Source: Platanthera guangdongensis
Lineage: Eukaryota; Streptophyta; Magnoliopsida; Asparagales; Orchidaceae
Direction: 5' to 3'
DNA length: 64,000 bases
NCBI GenBank assembly: GCA_039583875.1
Contig: CM077147.1
Location: forward strand, 109,228,124-109,292,123
Part shown: one piece after another, positions 21,062-33,901 of the stretch
Layout: each line of letters opens with the position of its first letter
Numbering within the stretch: position 1 is the stretch's first letter
Made by a program: the position numbers and the translations under genes
The notes under the pieces: model-generated
Databases searched by the model: none
What the model was told of the DNA's origin: nothing
The model's input: only the letters and a program-made list of their open reading frames with translations

Positions 21062-23884
21062 CTATTTCTGCTCAGCATCCTTGATCATTATTCCCTTTCC
21101 AGATTGTATCTTGGCTTGTATAGGGGCTTCAGCATCTTCAGTATCAGCAGGCTTTTTCCCTTTCACCTCCTTCTTCTTTAGCTCTTCAGCTTTAATCTTT
21201 TGCCTCTCAAAATAATGATAAGGCTTGGGAAAGTACTTGCTAGGCTCCTGGGTAGTAGGAGGTAGCTTTCCCATCTTGGCCTTTCTTCTATATTGCACTA
21301 TGACTTCTTGCCTAGATTCATGTTTCCTCCACTCCAGTTCAGAAAACCATTTGTTTCTATCTTGAATATTATCCTTGGCAGCCTTCCATGCAGTCAAAAT
21401 AATATTTCTTGAAGTGGGGCTCCACTGCTCAAAATCAGGCCTTTGTTCAGCTTGCTCTCTGAACCTCTTCTTAGACAGTCTGGCTTCTTGTTCTTTCAGT
21501 AAAGCTTCTTGCATAGCCTCAGATACTGGCTGAACCACCTTTTCTATGATGACATTTTGCTGTCCCTCAGGTGGGCTATACATAGACTGTATATCAGCTT
21601 ATACCATATCAAAATCTGGAGGAGGGTAGATTACTTGAGCCACTTCAGGTTGCTCCCCTTCTAGATATGCAGGATGTATTCCAGATTCTGCTACATTGTC
21701 ATCATCACATAAAGGAGGATAACCAAGAGTTGCTCTGATAAAATTAGAAATCCACTTTGCATGATCAGAGCTGGCTTTGACTAACACCCTCTCCCCCTTT
21801 ATGACTTCTCTTTTCATGTGATCTCTTAGATCATCCTCTTGAAATCTTACTTGGGCATCCAAGTAGTTTACTCCATCCTTAAAGTAATGTTTCAACCTTT
21901 GGAGTTTTTCAGTGATGAGCTTCTGAGAGTCTTGTATAGCAGTTGTAACAGCAGTTAAGCTCTCTTACAAGTGCTTATCAAAAGTTTCTTTGGCTGTGTC
22001 ACTTTCTGCAGACTGTGCAGTGGCTATATTCTTTATCTCAGTTACAATGGCATTGTGGGAAGCTGTCAAATTATCATTCATTCTAATTTGATTCTCCAGA
22101 ACATAGCCTTGCTTGACTTCAAGTTCATCCACTTGAGCCTTGATTTTCTCCTGATGAGTGGCTAAGTAGACTACTGCATTCCCTCCCTTGTGGAAGCAGT
22201 CAGTCATCTCCTTCTTATTGAGATTCATTTCAAATCTTATAGACTTAATGTCTTGGGCCAGATCAAACTGTAAAGACTTATGCCCCTCATCCATATATGT
22301 TTCTATGGCTTTCCTATGCTCATCAAGCTTAATTTGCATAACAACCATCAAAGCACTCTAATCTACAGTTGGTGTTGGCTGTAGTGCAGGCTGTGGTGCT
22401 ATAGTTTGCAGAGCTTTCTTATAAGTCTGGCTTCTTCTTTTAAAGACTTGAAATTTCCTTTTCTTTGCTCTTGTAGCCTCCTCATCTTCAGATGCTGAGG
22501 TGCTTGCTATTTCTACCCTCTCCTTAGGTAGCTCCTCAACTTCCTTTGGCTTCTCAGGCTCTGACCTAGCAAGTTCTTCAACAATTACTACTTGCTCCCC
22601 CTCAATATGAGCATTCTCCCCCTCAGCAGCATCACTTCCCTTTTCAAAGTCTGCTTGGTCCAGATTAAGGAAGAGATCTTCCATAGTAAATTCTTGTTGA
22701 GGAAGAGATGGAGATTCTCTTATCTCATCTGTTACTTGATGTGGTTTCACTTGATCTGCAACAGATGTGTCCTCCATGACAACATCTGGGGGTAGACTAT
22801 CAATCTGTGGTTGCTGATTAACATCAGATAAGTTGTCAATTATAACTTCACTCTCAATAAGGAAATCTAATTGATTGATTTCTGAGATTACCTCAAGGAT
22901 AGTGTGGGTTGCTTGCTCACTCTCTAGAGGAGTTGACTCTTCCACTACTAGTGGCTCCCCCTGGATAGTATCCTGGTGAATGGGGCTAGCTTGAGGTAGC
23001 TCCCCCTGCCTCTCTGCAACTTCTTGTTGAGCTGGAGACTTCCCAGCAATTCCAGTGTCTTCTTCATCATCTGGTGTAAAGACAGCTTGCTCCTCAGAGC
23101 TGCTAGATGAATCTTGATCCACAGGGGCTATCTTCTTCTTTTTATTAAGTGGGGTTTCCTTCTCAGGTGTTGGCATCTCCTTAGACAAGACCCTATCCCA
23201 TATTGAGAAGAGTCTCATGTCCATCTTCCTCATATGATTGATTTTAGAGCCTGTAGCTTGACTCATAACCTCTGGTAGACTACCAGTCAAGTAAAGACTT
23301 AATATCCTACCCAAATTGGGTTTCTTCATACTCTCTTTAATCTTATCAAAGACAACAACAGACCAATCAGTTTGCAGGGTGAAGATAATCCTTATCATAA
23401 GATTGAACATATGGGCTGATACCCTGTCATGCCCGCCAGGCTTACTTAAGATCACTTTTCCAACAATTTCAGAAAGGAATTTTCCTTTGCTGTTCATGCC
23501 TTTCCTATGGAATACTGATCCAATTTTCATCTTGGAATCCAGTCCACACCATGTTAAAGCTTCTCTGGTCTTAGAAGCAGTAACTTCATCTTCTTCCTTA
23601 GTCTTTGGTAGGTTCAGGACCTTTCTTAAACTCTTTGGGGAGACCTTCACCTTTTCTCCATGAACCCTTGATTTGATCTTGAATCTAGAGTCGTCTAGGG
23701 TTGCTCCATTGAGAAATTCCAATACTTCTTTCTTCCAGATCTTAGTCGGCTCTGAAATAAGAAAATCTAACCCTGAGTTTGCGACTAGGGTTACCACATC
23801 CTTGATCTCTTGTTCTGCATCGTCAAACGCATGCTGCACCAGTTCATAGCCTTCGTTCACGTTCTCCTCGAGCTTTGGAGCCAT
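21062..23884 (-). pseudogene. Accessory ORF2 protein of E2 (about 940 codons, three stops)
   Basis: One frame runs from ATG at 23884 to 21062, broken by stops near 22353, 21964 and 21598. Residues about 1-250 form a conserved globular part (SEPTKIWKKEVLEFL, KSRVHGEKVKVSPKSLRK, TREALTWCGLD, SKPGGHDRVSAHMF). About 250-480 is acidic, Pro/Ser/Gln-rich. A basic patch (RAKKRKFQVFKRRSQTYKK) follows, then a coiled-coil-like stretch (LDEHRKAIETYMDEG, MNLNKKEMTDCFHKG) and a basic C-terminus. I see no signal peptide or membrane segment, so the name 'envelope-like' used for Sirevirus third ORFs is not supported here. The conserved part resembles plant-specific transposon-protein domains. Own promoter: see 23885-24391. 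Function unknown. Confidence 0.75.
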
Positions 23885-24391
23885 TAGGGTTTAAAGAATT
23901 TGAATGGAGAGAAGAGAGGTGTCGACACACAAGTTTGTTCTCGAAACTTTGGTGAGCGTGTCGACAGATAATGGAGAAATCCTATTTATACCTTTCTAGG
24001 ATTGAAGATGAAAGGGCGGGTTAACTAACTTAAATTGTGTCGACACTGTTGAAAAGTGTCGAGACAGACTTATAATGTCTCGACACCTATGTGTCGACAC
24101 AAGTTTAGTCAACAGAATATATGTGTCGACACTTGTTTATGTGTCGACACCGCTTAGCTCGACACTTAGTCGAGATATTACTTCACTAAATCTGAGTAAA
24201 GCCTAAGTGTCGACACCACCTTGGATGTGTCGACACCTACTTGTCATGTGTCGACACTAATTTTCTGAAGTGTCGACACCTACTTCCTAGATGTGTCGAC
24301 ACCTTTTCTCTGAAGTGTCGACACCAATTTTCTGTCTCGACACAGACAACTCTGTGTGTCGACACTATTTTACTTAGTCATTTCTATAAAC
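23885..24391 (-). promoter_or_regulatory. Putative internal promoter of E2 ORF2
   Basis: The 507-bp gap between the pol stop and the ORF2 ATG holds about 12 exact GTGTCGACAC copies (23920-24370) plus variants (TGTCTCGACAC, GTGTCGAGAC). A TATA box (GGTATAAATAGG; plus strand 23983-23990) lies about 100 bp before the ATG. A telobox AAACCCTAA (plus strand 23884-23892) is fused to the start as AAACCCTAATGG. E3 has the same layout, so it is conserved between copies. The same palindrome fills the LTR U3. That it drives transcription is inference. Confidence 0.65.
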
Positions 24392-27300
24392 TTATTCTAA
24401 GTTTATCATACCTAGTTCAATTTTAAACTTATTGAACTTTGTTTCTTCTAAGGGCTTAGTATACATATCAGCTAGTTGATTATCTGTTTTAACATATTCC
24501 AATAAAATATCTTTTTTTTCTACATGTTCCCTAAGAAAATGATATTTTATTTCAATATGTTTAGTTCTACTATGAGAAACAGGATTGTTTGTAATTGATA
24601 TAGCACTAGTAGAATCACAAAATAGTGGTGTTCTACTTACCTGAATTCCATAATTCTCAAGCTGATGTTGTATCCATAGAAGTTGAGCACAGCAACTTCC
24701 AGCAGCCACATATTCTGATTCTGCTGTGGAGATAGCCACACTTGTTTGCTTTTTGCTACTCCATGAAATCAGTCCTCCACTTAGGAATTGACAGGTTCTA
24801 GTTGTACTTTTTCTGCCTTCATTGCAGCCTGCAAAATCTGCATCTGAATAACCTGTTAGTTCAAAGTCTCCATTCCTAGGGTACCAAAGGCCTAGATAAG
24901 GAGTGCCCTTTAGATATCTCAGTATCCTTTTGACTGCTGTCAAATGAGATTCTTTAGGGCATGCTTGGTACCTAGCACAGACACATGTAGCATACATGAT
25001 ATCTGGTCTACTTGTAGTCAAATAGAGCAGTGAGCCAACTATCTCTCTATACAAAGTCTCATCTACAGGTTTCCCTGCACCATCTTTGCTAAGAGACATA
25101 CTTGACCCCATAGGAGTTTTCATGGTACTGAATGAATCCATACCATACTTCGTTATCAGTTCTAGGGTGAACTTAGACTGGCATATGGATAATCCATTCT
25201 CAGTCTGTCTAACTTGGAGACCCAAGAAGAACTTAAGTTCCCCCATACTGGTCATCTCAAATTGTCCTTGCATTAGTTTTGCAAACTTTTTGCAAAGACT
25301 ACTTTCAGTAGACCCAAATATGATGTCATCTACATATATTTGGACTAGTATTATCTTTCCTCTGGATTCCCTAAGGAATAGAGTCTTGTCTATTTTCCCC
25401 CTTGTGAATTTATTCTCAATGAGGAAACTAGACAGGGTTTCATACCAAGCCCTAGGGGCTTGTTTTAACCCATACAAAGCTTTCCTAAGTCTATAAACAT
25501 AATTAGGTTGAGTTGAATCAACAAAACCTGATGGATGTTCCACATAGACCTCTTCCTTTAGATTACCATTAAGAAAGGCTGACTTAACATCCATTTGGTA
25601 TACTTTAAATCCTTGAAAGGTTGCATAGGCCAGAAACATCCTTATGGCTTCCAGTCTGGCTACTGGAGCAAAGGTTTGATCAAAGTCAATACCTTCTTCC
25701 TGTCTATATCCTTTAGAAACCAATCTAGCTTTGTTCTTGATAATTACTCCATGTTCATCCATCTTGTTCCTAAAGATCCACTTGGTCCCAATTATGTTGT
25801 GGTCTTTTGGTTTAGGAACAAGCTCTCAGACTTTGCACCTCTTGAACTGATTCAGTTCTTCTTGCATTACCTCAATCCAATGAGGGTATATGATGGCTTC
25901 TTCAAACTTTTTTGGCTCTACTTGGGATAGAAAACTGGAGTAGAGTGCTGCATTCAGATTTCTGCTACTTATTTGTACCCCTTGTCATAGATCACCAATG
26001 ATTTGATCTACTGGATGATCTCTAAGATGCCTATTAGCTGGAGGCATCCTGGCTTCAGGTTGAACTTCTTCAGTTACTTCAACTTGCTGCACTCCTTGGA
26101 CTTCTTCTGCATTAGGTACATGTAGTACTCCCCCTGGACAACAGCCACTATCTTCTACTTGCTGTCTTGCAGTAGGTCCTTCTTCTATAGTGAGCTTGTC
26201 CATCTTCTCAGTCACACCTATGGAGCTGCAAATACTACTAGACAACTCACTGTTAATAAGTCTAGTTTCATCAAATACTACATGTACAGACTCTTCTACA
26301 ACTTGAGTAGACAAGTTGTAGACCCTATAAGCCTTACTATTGTTGCTGTACCCAACAAATATCCCCTCTTGGGACTTGGCAGCAAACTTAGTCAAGTAAG
26401 ACTTTCCATTGTTAAGTATAAAACACTTACAACCAAATATCCTGAAATAGGATAAGTTTGGTTTTCTGCCTTTCACAATCTCATAGGGGGTCTTGTTGTG
26501 GTTTTTCGTAATGGTAGCCCTATTAATTACATGTCATGCAGTATTAACTGCCTCAGCCCAGAAATATTCTGTTAGAGATGTGTCACTTAATAGGGTCCTA
26601 CCAGCCTCAATCAAGGTTCTATTTTTCCTATCAGCAATGCCATTTTGCTGAGGTGTTCTTGGTGAAGAAAACTCCTGAAATATCCCAAATTCTTCACATA
26701 ATTTTGCCATACTATCAGACTGAAATTCAGTACCATGGTCACTTCTTATCTTGACCACTGTACTGTCTAGTTCATTCTGAATTTGTTTGACAAAGCTATA
26801 GAAGATACTATGTGTTTCAGATTTCTGTCTAAGGAAGAACACCCAGGAAAACCTTGAGTAGTCATCTACAACCACAAAGGTATAGATCTTCCTACCTAGG
26901 CTGTGAACTGGCATAGGAGCAAAGAGATCCATATGCAAGAGGTATAAACACCTCACAGCATCTTTGTTTTCAATGCTACTAAAGGTGGATCTAGTCTGCT
27001 TGCCCTTTTGACAAGCTGAGCATATTCCATCTTTAATACACTTAACTTGAGGATCATTCCTCACTAACTCTTTGCTATAGAGTTGGCTAATTGTCTTGTA
27101 GTTGAGATGGGCTAGCCTCTTGTGCCATTTGACACAATGAGAGACTTTCTCATCAGCTACAAGACACACTAGAGAACCATTGTTCTCACTCATAATGTCT
27201 AGACAATAGACATTCCTTTTCCTATAACCAGTCAAAATGATCTCTTGATCATTTGATCTCCTGATATGACAACCATCTTTCACAAATGAGATGTCATATC

Positions 27301-27559
27301 CTAAATCACTCAATTGACTTATACTAATAAGGTTATGTTTCAACCCTTCAACATAAGCCACTTGAGTAATAGTAATATGGGTGCTAGAAATGTTACCAAA
27401 ACTCTTGATGATTCCTTTTTCAGAACCACCAAAGGTGACTTTTGGACCATCCTTGATAGGTGTGTAGTCCTTTAGCAATCCCCTAGTTCCAGTCATGTGT
27501 CTGGAACATCCACTGTCCAAGTACCATATTAAGGCATGACCACTTGGACTTACCTGCAA
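24392..27559 (-). pseudogene. pol: Pol polyprotein of E2
   Basis: One frame with stops near 26533, 25984 and 25828. In copia order it shows protease (WYLDSGCSRHMTG), integrase zinc region (H...H, CSACQKGK), integrase core with Asp in LLHMDLFAP and Asp in [12 protein letters not shown] with [11 protein letters not shown] and [11 protein letters not shown], and RNase H with [19 protein letters not shown] and CDSTSAISI. The third integrase catalytic residue is changed: QQNGIADRKNR has Asp where E3 and the family have Glu. All three stops fit C-to-T or G-to-A type change or a change at a Cys codon. The C-terminus ([15 protein letters not shown]) is complete, so the downstream spacer is not missing pol sequence. 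Confidence 0.9.
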
Positions 27560-27565
27560 AACAGA

Positions 27566-29603
27566 TTAGTGAACCTTAGAACCCAAAAAATTCTTGGGTC
27601 CTTGGTACTGGTTAGTTTGCCAACTAAAAAAAACTACATGCAGATTTTCCAACAGGCAGTTTGCTACTCACTTTGGCACTTGCATTGTGCCAACAGTCCA
27701 TGACAAAGTGGCCTACCTTGCCACAGCACCAACACTCAAATCTATTGTACCTTTGCTTAGGTACATCCCTAGCTGTTTTATCTACAGCTAGCTTGTTGAG
27801 AGCTGGGGCTTTGCTCTTGGACTTGGACTTGACAGTCCTAGCAGGTCTTGTGAAACCTAATCCAGTTTTTCCCTTTTGATGAACAAATTCATCAATCAAA
27901 GGTAGAACAGACTAAGGTTTAGAAAACCTTGCAACTAAATATCTCTCCTTCTAAAGACTAATCTCCAAACTTCTGATTTGATCATTCTTAAATGTTATAG
28001 TCCCCATCTGAATAACAGTTATGTTTTTCAGTCTGGCTATTTTATTTAACTTTTGATCAAACAACTTCTCAAAATCAGTTGCAACAACTTTGAGACTAGC
28101 TATTTCCTTTGCCTGACTTTTGGCTAGGGACTTGCTCTTCTTAAAAGCTTGCAACAGAACTCTATATTCATCAATTAATTGATGAATATCACCTTCTGAT
28201 TCAGATGCACTGGCATCATTTGATGCTGATGTAACTGAGTCAGAACTAGTACTAGAAATTGAACTTAATGAACAATTTTGTACCTTACTGGGTCCAGGCT
28301 GCTTCTGGATTTTGTCACCTTCAGTTAAGGCCATCAGTCCTTTGCACTGGATGTACTCTTGCTCATATATGGAGTTCATTATCTGAATGAACTCCTCTTT
28401 CTCTTCCTCAGCAAACAGTCCTATGTATGCTTCAGCATCTGACTCAGTTTCTGATGAAGATATGTCTGACAGGCTCTTATCCTTTTTGGCAACAAAAGAC
28501 CTTTCCTTCTTGCCCTTGAATTGAGTCTTTTTCTTATCATTAGACTCTTTCCTTTTCTCAGGACAGTCAGCAATAACATGTCCTTATCTGTTACAGCAAT
28601 AACTAACAATTTTTGATAAAGTTGCCTTACTTGACTTGGTCTTTTTCCTGTCTTTCTTTGATGACTTCTTGTTCTGATAATAGTCATCTTTGCCCTGTGA
28701 AGTGGATGGCTTTGACCTCCATTGTTTCTTCTTTAGAAATTTCTGAAAGTGTCTTGTGAATGCTGCAAAGTCCTCATCACTTTCACTGCTTTCAGACTTT
28801 CTGCTTTCTGAATCATCTGACTCAGTCTCAGCTACTTTAGGAGGTGGAGTTGGTGACTTACTTCTGTATTTTCTGGTGGCTTCTGTCTTGAATGCCACTG
28901 TCCTTTCTTTATGTTCACTTCTTGTAGACTTCTCCTCTTCTTTTCTCACCATCAACTGCATCTCATAAGATAGTAGTTTTCCAAACAGTGTTGGTGCAGG
29001 GATATCTGCTAACTTTGCCATTTCCCTTATGGCACAGATCTTGGTGTCCCAATCCTTTATTAGGGACCTCAAGAACTTATCATTTAACTCATAATTACTG
29101 AACTCTCTTCCATAGGACATTAGCTCATTGACAATCCTATAGAACTTCTTATAGCATTCTGTGATGCTATCAGACCTACCTTGTCTAAAACTTTCATATT
29201 CTTGGTTTAACAAGGATTTTCTATCCCGTCTCACTTCTTCTGAACCCTCCATGTACACTATAAGAGTATCCCACATCTCCTTAGATGTCTTACAGTGTAT
29301 CATGTTTTGAAAGGTAGCATCATCTATAGCACTCACAATGATATTCTGTGCCCTCTTGTCCATTGTGGCTAGAATTATCTCATCTTTTGTCATCTCAGAA
29401 AAATCTTTAGGTGTCCTCTGATTTGCATCCAAGACTGAAACCTTCATGGGCACATATGACCCTTATTTAACTGTGATGTAAATTCTAGGGTCTGAGGCTT
29501 CCATAAATAGTCTCACCCTTTCCTTCCAGATGCCAAAAATTTCTTTTCTGTAAATGGGTAGCTTCATGGGTCCAAGTTCCTTATGATTCTCTGTTGAACC
29601 CAT
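27566..29603 (-). pseudogene. gag: Gag of E2
   Basis: ATG at 29603 lies about 80 bp after the PBS. The frame is broken by stops near 29463, 28583, 27949 and 27914, and by an indel near 27625 that leaves the last part out of frame. Residues match the UBN2-type copia gag core (KEMWDTLIVYMEGSEEV, LLNQEYESFRQGRSDS, FYRIVNELMSYGREF, FLRSLIKDWDTKI, LLSYEMQL). Two CCHC zinc knuckles follow, one broken by a stop (CYCCNR...) and one intact (CWCCGKVGHFVMDC), with an acidic serine-rich linker and a coiled-coil-like stretch between. It would package the RNA in particles. The end corresponds to the KVH-stop of E3 Gag. Confidence 0.9.
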
Positions 29604-29681
29604 GTTTCTTGATTTTCTTGATTCCACTTAATCTGCCAACAGGATCTACTCAGACAGTTATGTCCCTTTTTGAGTAACCTC

Positions 29682-29693
29682 CCTCTGATACCA
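29682..29693 (-). other. Primer binding site, initiator-Met tRNA type (E2)
   Basis: On the minus strand TGGTATCAGAGG lies 2 bases inside the LTR end (…CTTTCA-AG). It is the standard copia PBS complementary to the 3' end of tRNA-iMet. Confidence 0.95.
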
Positions 29694-29695
29694 CT

Positions 29696-31832
29696 TGAAA
29701 GGAATTGTACCTAATCACCTAGAGGGGGGGGGGGTGAATAGGTGACTTAATCTTTATTAAATTTTTAGGCAGATTTCAGATTATATCACAGATTCTTAAC
29801 TAATTCTACACTGCAGTCAATCAGCAATCACATCAATCAATCAAGCACACAGTGAACACACAAATTTATAGTGGTTCCCCAAGGTTTGGGTACATCCACT
29901 TTCCCCCTTCGCCTATCTAGTAGTGTACTAGATTCGGCCAAACTCCTCCACTAACTCAGATCCTCAGATCTTACACTCAGAACCCCAAAACAGGTTCCTA
30001 CAGCTCAGGCCCAAGGCCCTACAACTCAGTCTTCTTCAAAGACCTACACTCAGCTTCTTCACAAAGCCTACACTCAGCCAGAACAGGCCTACACTCAGGA
30101 ACAACAGGCCTATACTCAGAGAATTAGATCTCCTACACTCAGGCACACAGGCCCTACACTCAGCTTTTATAATTGCAGGCTTACAACTCAGATCACTATG
30201 GATCCTACAAGAAATTTAAAATACAAAGTTTATATACCTACAACTCTGAATAGAGAGATGAGTTGATAGGTTCTTGATGAGTTCTTGGAAGAACTCTGCT
30301 GAGAACAATCACACTTGGCTTTTCTTCAAAGCTTCTTGAATGTAGAACTTAATAGGATTGATTCTCTGCAGCTAATCTTCAATCACTGCAACTTAAGATT
30401 CAGAACTAGGTCTGAACACTTCTTCACAGCCTGGTTCCAACGGCTGTCTTCTTGGATGGAGCTCTCTCTCTCCAACTACTTAGATCTTCAGATCACTTCA
30501 ACTGATTTGTGTTAATCTGTGTTGAATCCTCTTTTTCTGTTGACAGTATAAGCCTATATATAGGTCTTCTTCATGGTAACCGGCTGGTCCGATTCCTAAC
30601 TGATTTCTGATAACTCTGACAGGTGCAGTAGACCGGCTGGAATGGCAGCTGTCAAGTCATCCAGTCAGTTCTTGAAAAATCTGTAACTGTCTGAAAGTGT
30701 CGAGACAATCTGTCTTTAAGTGTCGACACTTATAGACTAAGTGTCGACACATGTTAACTAAGTGTCGACACTAGCCTTCAAGGTGTAGACACAACTCCTT
30801 GTGTTGTAGAATTCACATCTCGACACAGCTTCTTCAATATGTGTCGACACTGATATTGAGTGTCGACACAACTATTTGTTCTTCAGTATTTTGTTGAATT
30901 CTTATAAGTGTCGACACAACTCCTTTGTGTCGACACATCTTCATGTGTTGAACTTGTTCAGTGTCGACACATCTCCTTGGTGTCGACACATGCCTTCTAT
31001 GTTGATACTTGCTGAGTGTCGACACATTTGTATGGTGTCGACACTTGTACTTAGTCTTCATTTAAATTTGCTGAGTGTCGACACAGCTCCTTGTGTCGAC
31101 ACATTCTTCTTCTGTTGAGACTTTGGCTGAGTGTCGACAAATCTCCTTTGTGTCGACACTTGTACTTAGAATTTTTGTTGAACCATGCTGAGTGTCGACA
31201 CAGCATCCTAGTGTCGACACTTTCTTCATGTGTTGAGTCTTCTTCTGTGTGTCGACACATTCTTCATTGTGTCGACACTTTCTTCAAGTGTTGAGTCTTC
31301 TGCTATGTGTCGACACATCCTTCATTGTGTCGACACTTTCTTCAAGTGTTGAGTCTTCTGCCGAGTGTCGACACATTCTTTATTATGTCGACACTTATAC
31401 TTAGACTCTGCTGACTTTTGCTGAGTGTCGACACAGCCTCCAAGTGTCGACACTTTCTGTTATAGACACAGTTCTTCTGGGTGTCGACACAACTGCTAAG
31501 TGTCGACACAGCTTCACTGGACTTTTCCTCATTGAGTGTCGACACAGCTCCTTGTGTCGACACTTTCTGTCTGGTGTCGACTCTGCATCCCTGGTGTCGA
31601 CACAAGTACTCCAAGTGTCGACACTGCTTGCCTGGGTGTCGACACAAGTCTTCTTAAGTGTCGACACTTTCCTTCTGGGTGTCGACACATGGACTTAGAA
31701 TCTTTTCATCTTTCCTGCAAATACTTAACCTGCACAAGTAAACTCAAAACACATCAAATACATTTTGATGTATATCATTGAGTAGGGTGAGGCTTCTTCA
31801 AATCAGGTACATTTAGACCAATGTACCCAACA
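29696..31832 (-). repeat. 5' LTR of E2
   Basis: Plus-strand ends are TGAAAGGAATTG and GTACCCAACA. It is collinear with the 3' LTR (18650-20785) and differs by scattered substitutions. It carries the TATA box at 30555-30562, which would start the genomic RNA, and a GTGTCGACAC array at 30697-31688. Confidence 0.95.
30697..31688. repeat. GTGTCGACAC palindrome array in U3 (E2 5' LTR)
   Basis: More than 30 exact copies by eye. Several positions that are decayed in the 3' LTR are intact here (for example GTGTCAACAC at about 19680 against GTGTCGACAC at about 30720), and the reverse also occurs. The words therefore decay independently after insertion. Confidence 0.95.
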
Positions 31833-31837
31833 GGAAG
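31833..31837. repeat. Target-site duplication of E2, right copy
   Basis: GGAAG, identical to 18645-18649. Confidence 0.95.
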
Positions 31838-33901
31838 GATTGCTGATTTCGGGGTTAACATAATCCCCGCACTTTTTAAAGTTCCGAATAGAACTTTGAA
31901 AAAGTAGGAGACCCACGAAAATCATGATCCACCCCAAAGGAAAAGAAAGGGGCAAGGAGAGATAAAACCTAATGCCTCTCCTTAGGAGTTTGGTGCTTCC
32001 TGTCTTTTTCCTATAAGAGGAAAGTTAGTGTAGGCATGTATGGGAGGTATATCTTGTGTGTACCTGGGTTTGCCTTTGCAAAATGAAGAAGATTTTTCTT
32101 CTACTGAGTTCTGCAAAATGAAAGTGAAAACATAGGAGCATAATAACTTGCAAGTGCCTGATGGTGGCTTGCGAGCACCTGTTATCCTCTGCAAAAGGAA
32201 GGGTGAGGAGTATACAAGAAAGAAAAATGAGAAGCAAGTACCTGAAAGGAACTTGCAAGTCTTTGTTGGTTTCCGCAAAAGTGAAGTTAGAAATAAATTC
32301 TGGAGTAAAGAAAGCCGCAAATACCTGAAGGCAACTTGTAGGTATATGCCGGTCTCTACAAAAGAAGAGTTAGAAGTAGGCACAGTATATGAAAGTATCT
32401 TGCAAGTACCTGTGAAGAAACTTGCAAGGTTCTGCTGATCTCTGCAAAATAAGAGTTAGAAGAAGATATGTATATAAAGACTAGGCTTCAAGTACCTAGA
32501 TATGACTTGCAGGTGCCTGCTAACCACTGCAAAGAGAAGAGTGAGCAGTAGACATAAAATAATGAGTTAAGCTGCAAGTACCAGAGATGAGCTTGCGGAT
32601 GCTAACTGTTGATGAGATAAGATCGACATGATCACATAGTAGAGGAAATGCCTGATACACTCTGCTGATAATTGAATGAAGATCAATCCAAAGCAATGAT
32701 ATTATAGATTAGAGACATCCTTGCTATGAAGTCTAGATCGATAAGAAGAGATTATCTTAGTTAGACTTCGCTGGCATGGCTTGATGATCAGCGTTTGATG
32801 CCATTAGCATTAGATAAGAGTAATGAATAGCTCTATGAACCTTCATCTGATAGTGCTTAAGTAAGCAATGAATAAAAGATGAGACTAATATGGCTTATAC
32901 AAGTAGAGAGCTTGTAAGTCATCATCTGATAGAGCTTTGAGCAAGCAATGCATATAAGATGAGCTTAAGCAAAGATGATTGTTGGAAACCCTTTTGGTAG
33001 GTTGGATTAACCTGTTCACCTGTGAAAAAAAGGTAGCTGATAAAAAAAAGACCTATACTCAAAGATGACCAAGAAAGACTAGATGCTGCCATAGGAGATC
33101 ACCCGTGGGCCTTATGCATTGCTTGCTTGAGAAAAGTCATCCCGAGTATAGTCCTTCTAAGAGCGGGCTGGTCGCGCATCCTTTAGGAGGGCACAAAAGA
33201 GAAAAGCTAGGGGAATCCTGAGAAGGATCTCTAGATGCACTGATCATATGCTTCGGGTTACTACATCACTGATCAATGAGACTGGTTGCGCCAAGAGGCC
33301 TATAGCTTGTCTGCGGATTGATCTGTGGAGTTGAGGACCCCGCGAAAGCATGGATTGAGATCACTTAGAGAGCATTCGGCCATCACAGTTATGAGATGAT
33401 CGAAGAGACAAGGCTACGCTTGGTCTCCATTGCTTGTCAAGCAAAGATCACCGTAACTGCATTTTATCCTAATAGAGCACATCATAGCTAACATATGGGG
33501 CCTCCCTAGCACGCACTCTGTGTCAGATGCTGACTAGGATCCAAAGTCCAGTATTCCACTGCATGGGAGTTGGATAGCCCATACTACATACATATGCAAA
33601 ATCTTCCCACGATATGTGGTCACTGTGGTCTTACGCCGGAATTCAATCTAGAGGGGCCCTATAGCAAGACTCGGGGAGGTCTCAGTGGCTCAGTGATCTT
33701 GCAGAAAAGAGATAATAGAGGAGGAAGCATTATCAGGAGGGAACTGTGTCAGTATGAGATCCATGATAAAAGCTTTATTGAAAAGCAAGAATGAACACTT
33801 AGAAGTGTTTTGATATGAGAATGTTTTAATGAGTGAGAGTAAGGGTAGAGATAACCCATCACGGTTGTGAAACAATTTGGACTATGAAGTCATTTGCAGG
33901 C
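31838..33901. other. Non-coding stretch, possibly 3' part of the gag-only element G1
   Basis: No ORF with a recognisable product. Part of it (32110-32610) is a degenerate tandem repeat. No PR, RT or IN motif is visible on the strand that carries the gag to its right. If it belongs to G1, that element lacks pol. Confidence 0.5.
32110..32610. repeat. Degenerate tandem repeat with ACTTGCAAGT palindrome
   Basis: About six units of 80-106 bp. Each has CAAGTACCTG, then CTTGCAAGT or a variant, then TCTGCAAAA..GAAG. Exact ACTTGCAAGT occurs at 32145 and 32251, with decayed forms near 32331, 32396, 32417, 32502 and 32587. A 96-codon plus ORF across it is a by-product. Confidence 0.75.

Larger units (their letters stand above)
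18650..31832 (-). mobile_element. Complete Sirevirus (Ty1/copia) element E2, 13.2 kb
   Basis: All parts are present on the minus strand: 5' LTR (31832-29696), iMet-type PBS, gag, pol in copia order (PR, IN, RT, RNase H), a 507-bp spacer, accessory ORF2, PPT and 3' LTR (20785-18650). A 5-bp GGAAG duplication flanks it. The LTRs are very alike; on the stretches I aligned by eye they differ at a few percent of positions, so the insertion is not brand new. Gag, pol and ORF2 each carry several nonsense codons, so the copy is not autonomous. E3 is a close relative. Confidence 0.95.

Noticed and set aside
21062..23884. Calling ORF2 an envelope protein
   Set aside because: No signal peptide, transmembrane helix or glycoprotein-like cysteine pattern is visible; the protein is acidic/basic with a coiled coil.
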